This document shows positions 25,001 through 37,000 of a stretch of 64,000 nt of DNA, in pieces (within the stretch, counting starts at the first letter, position 1; each line of letters begins with the position of its first letter). The notes below the pieces were generated by a model. That model was not told the origin of the DNA and did no database searches. It saw nothing but the letters and a program-made list of their open reading frames with translations. Origin of the DNA: Macrotis lagotis (taxonomy: Eukaryota > Chordata > Mammalia > Peramelemorphia > Peramelidae); the NCBI RefSeq assembly GCF_037893015.1, contig NC_133658.1, forward strand, positions 881,175,043 to 881,239,042, given 5' to 3'. A program made the translations under genes and the position numbers.

Positions 25001-28000
25001 CAGAAGCCATCTAGTCCTCCTTTACTGTCTCTGCCTCAGTTTTCAGATCTGTAAAAAGGGGCTACTAATGCTACTGACTTCAAGGGTTGTGATGAAGATC
25101 AAATGAGAGAACATTTAATAAATCTTAAGGAGCTATTTAAGTCCTATCTGTTATTATTACAGATGAGAAACACAGAGGCTAAACAACTTGTCCAAGGTCA
25201 TACAGTGACCGAAGTAGAACTGTTCCCAGAGCCTGCACCTTCAGAGGCAGGCTGTTTCCACTCTCCTGGACTCAGTTCTCTCCATAGTGGGTACGAACTG
25301 TACCAAGGCATCCACACTCTCATCAAAGATGGTGCTTTTCCTTTAGCCCCCATCTCTGAGAGGTCCGACCAGTTAGGGTCACATTATTAGTAAGAATGAC
25401 AATGATAATAACAATACGACAATAATAATGATAACAATGGTATTGACAACAGCTACGACTTCTACAACAGCACTAATAATGGCAGACATCTGACACCTTC
25501 AGGTTTCCAGAAATTCCCATATCCTATCCTGCTCAAGCTTCACAACAACTTTGAGAGGTCACAATTACAGGAATTGTTATCCTCATTTTACAGATGAAGA
25601 AACTGAGGCTTAGAGAGATGAATTGCCTACTCAGCAGGATAATGTCAAAGATGCCAACCCAAGTCTGCCTGAAGTCAAGACCAAGGCTTTATGTGCAATG
25701 CCACCTTGCTACTTTCTATGGCATTCAAGTTTTCCGTTATATGGAGCTAACAGGTCCATAGGGAACTGACTTAACAGCCTCTTCCTAATTCATTACAACT
25801 GAGTCAACCAGTTAAGTCAAACAAGTGGTCATCTATCCTCTCCTGGAAGATCTCCACTTAGGAGTAGGTAGCTGGCTACCTTTTGAGGCAGCCCAGTGCA
25901 CTTCCAGACAGTTATAATAGTTAGCAAATTTTTTTGCAGGGTAAGATGTCTAAATTTGCATTTCTGTAGCTTCTACCCACTATCCCTGGACCTGACTCCT
26001 AGGGACAAACAGAACAGATGAAAAGAGGAGATAGGCATTTATACAGCACCTTCTATGTACTGGTGCATCAATGGACAGAGTGCCAAGCCTGGGGTCAGGA
26101 AGACTTGAATTCAAATCCAGACTCAGACACTTACTAGCTGTATGACCCTGGGCAACTCATTTCACCCTGTTTTCCTCAGTTTCCTCATTTGTAAAATGAA
26201 CTAAAGAAACAAATGGAGAACCCTACCAGTACCTCTGCCAAGAAAACCCCAAATGGGATCACAGAGGAGATGCCATGACAAGCATGTGAATTGGATTTGA
26301 CTGAGGGGGATCTGTGCTATGTCACCAGCCTCACTATCCCTTCTAGAGTCATCTGATTCCAGTGGCCAGATATAAATAAGGACAACTGGAGATGGCCCTG
26401 AATAAGGTACAATGGGGGTTAAGTGACTTACCAGGTCACACAGCTAATAAGTATCTGAGGACAGATTTGAACTTAAGTCCTCCTGATTCCAGGGCTGTTG
26501 CTCTATTCAATGTGCCATCTGACTTATTGGACACAACCGAACAACAAGAAGCTAAAAACTTAACAAATATTATCTCATTTAATCCTCACAACTACTCTGG
26601 GTGAAAGGTGCTATTATCATCCCCACTTTACAGCTGAGGAAACTGAGACAATTATCAAGTCCTTTCTCCCAAGTTTTCTCATCTCCCATTCTTAGATCAT
26701 GTGTCAAGGCATGACCTTGAGGTCCTTCATGTCTTAATATAATTTAGTTTCTGTGATGACCAGCTGCCATCTCAGCTTATTATAAGATGACCTGGACCAA
26801 CTTGTGCCAAGGGAATCTCTTGGGTGACCCTAAAGTTCCAGTCAATTAATCATAATAGCTGAGGGCTCCATAGTGCTGATTATGCCTTATAATTATTAAC
26901 TCATTTGATTCTCATAACCATCCTGGCAAGAAAGTACTAGTATTATCATCCTCATTTTATAAATGAAGAAACTGAGGCAAATGGAAGTTAAGTGACTTGC
27001 CCAGGGTCACATAGCTAGTAAATGTCTGAGATTAGAGTTGAACTCAGGTCTTCTTGACTCCAGACCCAGAACTCTATACACTGTGTCAAGGCAGATTTGT
27101 TTAGATATGGTCTTGCCTAGGTTTCCTTCCCACCTTGCCATTCTTGGACACCCCTTAACTCAAAATGAGGGTATAGGTGAGGTCTTCCTCCCATCTTCCT
27201 TTCCAAGGCCTTTTTTAGGAAAAGTAAATTCATGATTCAGAAAACAAAAACAGAAAAACACTAGACACAATGACTATAACTCTGGAAATAGAAAGATCCA
27301 AAACCAACTAAAAAAAGGAACTGAATCTTGAATAATTATTAAACTAGACAAAAAGCTAAGAAAATATGCCACCCTTTCTTTTCCTGCAGAGGTAGAAATA
27401 TTTGGAATATTTGAGATGTGTTAGTTGGCTCTATAGAACTGATCTTTCTTTCCTTTTTCCTTCCTTCCCTTCTTCCTTCCTTCCTTCCTTCCTTCCTTCC
27501 TTCCTTCCTTCCTTCCTTCCTTCCTTTTCTTTCTTTTTCTTTGTTACAAGGAATTCCCAATGATGAAAGAAAAGAAGCTACCACTGGAAATGAAAGGGGT
27601 AGAAAAATAAGAGACAGCAATAACTAACAAGAAAATTCTTCAAAGTCAGCTTAACCCCCTAGGCTCCCAAGTGTTCCCTTTCCCCAAGGGAAGGCTGAGC
27701 CCTTCAACTCTTGCATGCCCACCTAAGTCACCTGGAGACATCTCACCTGTCTGTGAAGAGAATGACCTGGTCCTCCTTATCTGCATACTTCTCCAAAGCA
27801 GCCTTCAAGAGTCGGACTTTCTGTCCACCCCCCAAGGCACTTTCCTTCTCATCACTTTGCCAGTCCTCCCCAAGGCCAAGTACCTGCCAAAGAAAGAAGC
27901 CTTTAGTATAGATGGAGATAAAAACAAATTCAAAAACAAGAAGCAAGTTTGTTGGCCCAGCCTCTCTCCTGACTCCTGTATTTCTAGGGGTATTTTTTCA

Positions 28001-31000
28001 CACCTTGGACCCCTTGAGCAGCCTGGCTAAGCTTATGGGTCTCCTCCTCAGAACTTTGTTGCTCAATACATAAAATAAAATTCAGAAAAATTTTACTGTC
28101 CTTCCTCCCACCCTCACCACAAACTACTACACTGACTCATCTTAATTGAAGTGAATGTTGAGAGAAATAGTGGGTCTGAGCTCACCCCTCCTCCTCAGTC
28201 TCTTCCAAATCCTGCCCACTCCACACCCTTCATTCCAGTTTGGAGAAAGATCTCTCACCTGGACTTTATAGTTGAAGAACTGTGCTGACCTCTTGAAGCG
28301 TCGGAATCCTTCTGTCTCCTTGGTGGCCACCGTGAGAACCAATAGATTATCTGGGAAATAGATGGGTAGGAATGGTGGTGAGGAGGTTGGGGTGGGGGGC
28401 GAGTGAGAGCAGATAAGTGGGGAGAGAAGGAAGATCCAGAGATAAATATAACCATATCAATTCCGGTGCCATCTAGAATCCAATCAAAATGAAGAATCAT
28501 GTCACCACAATCATAGAATCCCAGAGTTGGAATCACTTGACATGCATTTATTAAGCCCCTCCTATATTCTCGCCATTGTGCTGAGGGCTAGGGATACAAA
28601 AACAAAAAATTAAGCAGTCCCTTCCTTTGTGGAGCATAATTATAAAGAAGCTGGAGGAAATAATGTAGACATACATAAAATCATCACCACCATCTTCAAC
28701 CATTATATTAATGTATTTATGGTTTGCAAAGCACTTCACAAATATCTTATTTGATTCTCACAACAATCCTAGAAGGGAGGTGCTATGATTACCCCCCCCC
28801 ACACACACACACATTTGACAGTTCAGGAAACTGAGGCATGCAGAGGTGACATGATCCTGGTAATTAAGAGGGAGCCACTAGGGCTTAAGAGTAAGAGAAG
28901 AGGGGTGTCCCATGGACAGACCTGCATTTTAAAAATCACTTTGTCAGGTGCATGGAGCCTGTAGGGAGGGAGTCCACAATCAGGAGGCCACTGTAATCCT
29001 TCTAGGTGAGTGATGGAGTGAGAAAGATGAAGGATGTTGGCTATTCAATCAGAGAGAAGAGCTACTGGGAAACAAATCTCAGACTGGGTTCATCTCATGT
29101 AGGCATTAGCTGTGAGTAACCCACATGAGCACTAGGTGGCGCCATAGTGCTAAAGAGTACCAGGCCTAGAGTTCAAACTTGACCTTGACACTAACTTAAC
29201 CCAATTTTCCTCAGTTTCTTCATCTGCAAAATGAACTGGATGAGGAAAGAAAAAGTCAGTTGAATATCTTTGCCAAGAAAATACCAAATGAAATCAGAAA
29301 GTTTTTTTGTTTTGTTATTGGCAAGGCAATGGGGTTAAGTGACTTGCCCAAGGTCACACTTAATTATTAAATGTCTGAGTTCACATTTGAACTCAGATCC
29401 TCCTGAATCCAGGATAGAGCAATGCTCTATCCATTGCTTCACCTAGCTGCCCCCTCACGAAATAGGAAGAATTGGACAAAACTGAAAAATGACTGAACAA
29501 AAAAATCTTATTATAAGATTATAATTCAATATAATTCAATATAATTCAATCTAATGATGATGATGATGATAGATAATTGGTTTTGTAGATGCAGTAGTAC
29601 CTTAGTGCTTTATATCCAGAACTTTATTTGAGCCTCACAGCAAACATACATGGTAGGTCTTATTACCATTTCTGTTTTACAGAAGAGGAAATTGAGGCTT
29701 GGATGGCTTAAACAACTTACCCAGAATCCTACAGCTAGAATCTAAGACAGAATTTGAAGCCACGTCTTCCTAGTTCCATATCCACAGCTCCATCCATCCA
29801 CCACCTCCTACTCTGAAGTTGCTGTACTGGTAAAAGGGACTGCAGGGACTGGCCTTGCCCATCTGAGCTAGGGTAGTCAACCAGACTGGTGAGTGTCTGT
29901 TGGATCTGAAGAGTTTGGAGCCTTAAGTTGATCCAGATGCTTCAGGGGAAAGTGGAAGCTCTGACTGAGCCTTTGGGGCTCTGGGACAGTGGTGGGGGAG
30001 TGAGAATGGGGGAGACAGCTTGGCAGATTGGTGGCCACTGTGCCAGGGACTAGGGAGGGAAACAGCCTCATTGGGGCAGGGCAGACTTTAGAGAGAGTGG
30101 GACAGATCAGATTCCCCCAGTCTAAGAAAAACCAACAAACTGCTGCAGGCTTGGGGCCCCTCTGGCAGGACAGGGCCCCTGGGGAGCACAGAAAGGAGGG
30201 TCAGGTTTCTCAGATGGAAAAGGACAGAGAGAGAGGGTGTTTGTGTCTCCCAGAGCTGGGTCAGAACCCATACAGCTCCTCTCCTGAGTTCAAACTTCTA
30301 AGAAAAGAATAAACAGCCCTTCTTTTCAAAGCACTGTAATATGTAAGAAAAGAGTCCCTACCCCCTACCTTCCTCCCCTTGCCACGTCATTTTTCTGGGA
30401 AATATTCTCATTAAACTGGTAAGTGAGAAACTAGCATAGAAAAGACAGGTCTCCATTTTTTCTTTTCTTTTCTTTTTTTTCTTTGACCAGGAAACCTTCA
30501 TAGACAAAACTATGAAGGAGTCAGGAAGACCCAAGTTCAAATTTGGCCTCAGATATTTACTGGCTCTGTGACTCTGGACAAGTTAAGGTTAAGACCTTTG
30601 TTTTCCTCAGTTTCTTCATGTGTAAAATGGGAATAATAATAATAATGATAATAATAATAATAGTGCTTACCTCCCAGGGAAGATTAAAAGAGATATTTGG
30701 AAAGTGCTTAGCATAGTTCCTATCATATAATTGCCATTTATATCATATGTTAAGATTTACAAAACATTATGCCAGACATTTCAAGCCTACAGTTTTTACT
30801 AAAGATCCAGACTTTCTGAATTTTAGATTGCTATGCTAACCACTGTACTGTCCTTCCTTCTCCATTTCTTGGTCCTGAACCAAGTCATTGCTACCTTACA
30901 AGTCTAACATTTTCTCTCATTCCTCACTGACTGTCCCATTCCAGGAAGGTGAATGGGTTTATGTAATACACATTTGCAATCATGGAAGAGCATTCTGTTT

Positions 31001-34000
31001 CCAAAGCCAGCCCACCCCTTCTGCCATCTCATCACCTCTATCCTTCCAAGACTTGGCCTCATCTTCAAGTTAGTCTGGCCAAATCCAAGCTCTCTTCTCT
31101 CTCCCAGCTGCCTGTGGCAACCCAAGCCTTCCTAAGTGGGGTGACCCTCCACAGTGGGAGCCGCTGTTGTCCCAGAGACAGCAGCCCCTTCACCTCATCC
31201 CGTATCTGTCTGTCCACAAGACTAAACACAGTTAAATGTTTCACTCAGGTCAGGATACTCAATGTAGACTTCATTTTGTTGTAGGAGAAAGCCCAGCACA
31301 AGGGGAAAATATGCTGCATTTAGAGCCAAAGGATGTGGGTTTTAAACTCATTTCTGATCTTTACAGGTTGTGTGACTTTGGAGAAGTCACCTCCCTTCCT
31401 CTAGACTATAAAAGATAAGGGTTGGACTAGATCAGAGGTGTCAAACACAAGATCCATGAAACATATGGGGCCCATGACACTCCCAAGATTGGCCAGGTGA
31501 GGATTAAATTGGGAAATAGTTAGCAAAATAGATATAATATTACATTACATTACATTTTAAAACCAAATCACTATATGGCTCATAGGGATCCTTATGTGTG
31601 GGTGAGTTCTGCTTGAGGTTGGCACCACTATACTACAATGACTTGATGGCTTCTTTTTTGACTTAAATCTACAATGCCAACTATAGTTATCTATGTATCA
31701 TTCAAAACAAAGTCATAAGCCAGCGATATTTGGCCTTTACTCTGGGTGGCCTTAGGATTCTCAAGTAGTCTTTTTATTTGACTCCCTGCTGAGAACTTAA
31801 AAGAACTAGGCTATACTAATATGCACATAGCTGACACTTAATGTTTACTGACTGAATTACTGTCAAAATACCTCAGAGGGAATCTTGTGATGTAATAGCA
31901 AAAACAACAGATTGGGAATGGGGGATAAGAACATGGGTTTAAGTCTTGCCTGTTACTGGGGGACCCCAGGCAAGTCACTTTATTTCTCTAGGTCTCAGGT
32001 TCCTCATCTTTAAAATGAGGGCAATCATAGTGACAATATAAATTGCTTGGCTTCGCAAAGAGGGTGAAGGGAGTGGATTTGGAACTCTAAGGTTTAGGAA
32101 TGAATGTTAAAAAAAAAAGTCACATGTAACTATAAAAAATAAAATAAGAAATAAACTTTAAAAAAAAAAAAAGAAGTTTTAAGGTAGAGAAAAAAATAGT
32201 AACAATCACTCCCTAAGGGTGAATATGTTTGCTTAAGTCGACTTTGTATGTCCTATCTCCCCACACTTTAGGCTGGGAGTGGGGGGGGGGGAAGGAGGGA
32301 GAAGTGCCTCCCTGAAGGCAGGATCTATGTCTCCTTTTACAGAATGGGGGCTTCAGGAGAGAAGATGACAGGGGGTAGGCTTTGGAGTGTGAATCTGGGG
32401 GTCCTTGAAGGCAGGAACTGCGTTTCCTTTTATCAGACTTTGGGCTTCTTTTTTTTAAAAGATAGATTTTATTTATTTTGAGTTTCACAATTTTTTCCCC
32501 TATTCTTGCCCCCCCCCCACAAGGCAGTCTGTTAGTCTTTACATTGTTTCCATGGTATACATTGATTTAAGTTGAATGTGATGAGAGAGAAATCATATCC
32601 TTAAGGAAGAAAAATAGAGTATAAGAGATAGCAAAATTATACAATAAGATAACTTTTTTTTCTAAATTGAAGGTAATAGTCTTTGGTCTTTGTTCAAACT
32701 CCCCAATTCTTTCTCTGGATACAGATAATATTCTCCATCGCAGATAACGCAAAATTCAGACTTTGGGCTTCTTAAAAAGTAGAGAATATGGTTCTTTCTT
32801 CCATATTTACCTCCAACCCTTGACGTTCAATCTAGGCTCTTTCAACAAGTTCACAGGGGCTGAATGTTTAAAACTGAGGTCCCCCAAATCAATACATGAT
32901 TACCCTACCAGTAATTACTGGGCTTTGTTGCTAGGCAGTAGCCCTATAAGGAGGAAGGTACAATTTCCATTCATTTTTCTTTAGGTGAATGCTAGGTAGC
33001 CCAGTTTCTTCTGGCTCTGAGACTGGCATTGGGGGTGAGAGGTGGGCCCATTATGTCGCTCATTCAACCTCATGACACTCATTTCCAACTGGATATGACT
33101 GTACTAAAGGGCCAGCAGCAGGGAACCTGTGGCTAGGTCTTGAAGCAAACTTGGCCTTAGTCCCACTAGGGACTTCTGAATAGGAAGGAAGATTAGGAGT
33201 CAGAATCTCTGGAACAAGAGGAAAATAGGATCCTCAAATGACCCTTGGGGAGTGGAGCCAGAGGGAGGAAGCTTTGGATGACCAGATGAGCAGGGCAGAC
33301 ACCACGCCTGCTTCTCCCGGCAGCCATGGGCCCCAGGTGCCAAATTATCTAGATTCTTTTACCAAAGGTAAACAAGGGAGCTCTCTGAGCCTAGTTGGCT
33401 GGGCAAGTGAGCCTTCAGGGGAATGGGGATGAGACCTGGACTTGAGGTCCATCATCAACAGCTCCGTCATCAACAGGCTAGTGACCTAGTGCAGGATAAA
33501 CTGCCTGTCTGACCTTCAGTTGCTCATTTTTAAAATGGAACTAGTCATTTCAAAAGAAATAGTTTGGGTCTGTGATTTCATTAGGATGGTGGTATTCCAT
33601 GGATGAGAAGTCCCTCCACCAATGTTGAGTTGTAACTTACAGTCTTAGATGATTGAAAGATGAAGAGGGGTACTATTTGTATGTATTGTATGTATATATA
33701 TATATGCATGTATATATAAAGATATATAATTATGTATGTATACACATATGTTCACATATACATACCATACACGCATTTATATATGTTGTTGTTATTGTAT
33801 TGTGTCTAATTTTTTTGTGACTCCATGTACCATATTATCCAAAGAGTTTTCTTGACAAATGTACTGGAGTAGTTTGCCATTTCCTTTTCCAGCTCATTTT
33901 ACAGATGAGGAAATGAGGCAAATAGGATTAAATAACTTGCCCAGGGTCACCCAGCTATTAAGTGTCTGAGACCAGATTTGATCTCAGGGAGATCAGTCTT

Positions 34001-37000
34001 CCTGACTCTAGACCTGGAATTCTTTCTACTGTACCACCTAGCTAATCTGCCTTGTCTATTTGTTTTATACTATTATTTGTCTGTGTTTGAATCACTCTAA
34101 TAACCTGCCTGAAATGAAAATGAACAAAATTCCTAACCAAGAACAAAAATAATACATAGTCTTAAAGAAGTACCTGAAAGGCAATTGATTTGCCCAATAT
34201 CACAAAACTAATCTGTGTCAAAGGTGAGTCCTGACCCAAGTTTTCATGACTCCAAAGATAGGTCTCCAGTACCCATGCCAAGCTATCTGCCTAGAAATTT
34301 CTTAATCTACCCCAAAGGTTGTGGGAACCAAATACGATGGTATAGGCAACTATGTTCCAAGCAGATATCCCTTTCTCCCTTGTAACTAACTTCAGTCTTC
34401 TTCCTATAAATATTATTAGTTCATGTCTTATTTAGCCATGCCAAACAAACAGTAAAGTCCATGAAGGTGGGGATTGGAAAATATTCACAGCAAATATTCT
34501 TGCTTTAGAATAACACACAAACTTATGCATGTAATGATCACAGCTGTGCTTGGCCCTCAATATGAGATAAGGAAATAGTTCCCTCTCTTCTTTGAAGAAG
34601 TGAGAGGTGATGGCTATGAAATATTGCACTTTTTGTGAGACTCATCTGAAGTGTTGGTTACTTTTTTCCTCTTTCATTTTTTGGATTACAAGAGACATTT
34701 AGAAATGTGGGTGATTGAAAAACAAAACTATCAATAAAATTTATTCATAAAGAAATATATGGAATTATAATAACTAATCTTGGTACTAGAGAAAAGATGA
34801 AGAAATATAGTTTCACCCTTTCAAAAGAGGTGGAGACCTACAGATACAAAATACTGCTTACTATCAGTTGTAATCACTGTGTCATTTACTTTTTTTCAGT
34901 TGTCCTTCACAACAAGGAGGAATCATTGGATGGGATTGAGGAACTATTTTAGTAAATATCTCATTTAAAAATAAAATGTATCATAAAATCTATAAATATA
35001 TATACTCATATTTATTTGTATGTGATTACATATTAGATATATAAGAGTAATGAATATAAAACTTCAGGGATCTGCAATTTCTTTGGTGTGGGTATTTGCT
35101 CCTTCTAATACAGAGCTATCACCACCCCTTTTTAACCGAGGGTCTCTGAGAGAGACTGTGGCCAAAAATTTCAGTACCCTGCAGTTAACCACGTGATGAG
35201 TCTCGAATGTATTACAACATGTCTATGGCCCCAATGAATGAATAAATGAATGGAGCTCTAATATGGGATTAGTCACTGGACTTCTCTGTGCCTCAGTGTG
35301 TGTGGGATTGTTGATCAATGTTTTTCCCCTCCCTTTCCTTCCTCCTGTCTCCCAAGGGGAATCTGAAGATGAATGAGATCATGTTAGGGGGGTGGGGGTG
35401 GGCATGGGGATAAAAGTAAATTGGATGACTTAGGAAATACAAGGAGCTATTCATTTGGCAGCTCTAGGATTCAAATGAGTGGGTCTTTGATGAAAAGCTA
35501 CATGGAACACTGAGATCAGTCAATCAAAAAGCTAGACACTATACTAGGATATAAAGGAAGGAAGAAGCAGTCCCTGCCCTCAAGAAGTCTGCATTCCAGT
35601 GGGGGGAACCTATATGGAAATAACTAAGCACATACAAGATAAATGCAGGGTGGATGGAAGACAATAGAGTAAAATCCCAACAATTACAGGTATCAGGAAA
35701 GACCTCCTGCAAAAGTGAGATTTGAGCTCAATAGGAGGCCAGGGACAATCCAAGGGGGTGGTTTGGGTACAGAGGCCAAGGGATTCCATCTATAGAACCA
35801 AAATTAAGCAGGAGAATGGGAGGGTCTTAGAACACAGAATGTCAGAACTGAGAAGGCCCTTGAAACAGAGAATGTCAGAGCTGGAAGCAACTGTCTAGTC
35901 CAGGAAAAAAAAAAGTCACATAGGAAATTATTTTCAGCAAAATTATAACCTTTGGTACAGGTGGATAGATGTGTATGCATGAAATATGTACATTTATAGA
36001 TAGAGATATAGATTGTTGATTGATTGGGGAGATGATAAAGATGCAGAATGGAATAGTGTCGAAAGAGACAGATTTGAAGTCAGAGAAGTGGGTTTTAAAT
36101 CTTGAGCCCTTGTGTGACCTTGGGCAAGTCACCCATGTTCTCTGAGACTCAGTTTTCTCAACTGTAAAATGAAAGGGTTGCTTTAGATGACCTCTCAAAT
36201 CCTTTCTAGTTCCAAGTATAGTATCCTCTGCTGCTTTGTGTGGTAGAAGTAGACCAAAGATAGTGGCCAATGGGGTTGGGAAGGTTAAGGAACTGGACGG
36301 TCAGTTTCTATTTGAGTCTGCAGATGACAGCAACAGGCATCTGGTCAGGAAGAAGTGAAGTTTTTTGTTTTTGTTTCTTTTCTTTTTTCTTACAAAGCAA
36401 TGGGGTTAAGTGACTGGTCCAAGGTCACACAGCTAGCTAATTATTGTCTGAGGTCAAATGTGAGCTCAGGTCCTCCTGACTCCTGGGCCAGTGCTCTATC
36501 TACTGGGCCACCTAGCTGTCCCAGGATTTGAGAGAGGGATGGGCAATAATGCTCGAGTCTGAAGTGGTGGTGAGGAGGAAATAAAATGCCAACTCCTCTT
36601 CCCAGTTCTGTGCAAAGGGTGAGAGAGGAGGAGCCCTTGAAGAACAGGCCAACCACACTTGAAATGAGTAGTTAAAAGAAGGAAGGAGATCAATGGGATC
36701 AATGATTTAGAGATGGAGTGGGGTCTGACAGGTCACCTGGACCATTTTAGAGATGGAGAAATTGAAGCCTTGAGTGGTGAAATAATTTATCCCAAATCAC
36801 ACATGACACAGCTGGATAGAAACTCAGGTCCTACACATCTGGGAGTGAATCACAAGAAATCATTACAAAAAGCAAAGTAGACGGAGAATATTGGCGACTT
36901 CTAATCTATTCCTTCCAATTTACAGAGATCCTGGGCATCCTAGAAGCCGGAGGAAAAGGAAGTGTGCAAAACCTGGCAGCTCTTACTGGTCCCAGTGCAA

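Larger units (their letters stand above)
24428..27746. other. PLOD1 intron 3
   Basis: Holds a plus-strand poly(A) SINE (24606-24756), MIR-like pieces (25120-25240, 25550-25690, 26900-27090), the nested SINE pair at 26058-26548 and a TTCC microsatellite (27450-27540). Intron 4 (23433-24263) has only a MIR-like fragment at about 24060-24170. Confidence 0.65.
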
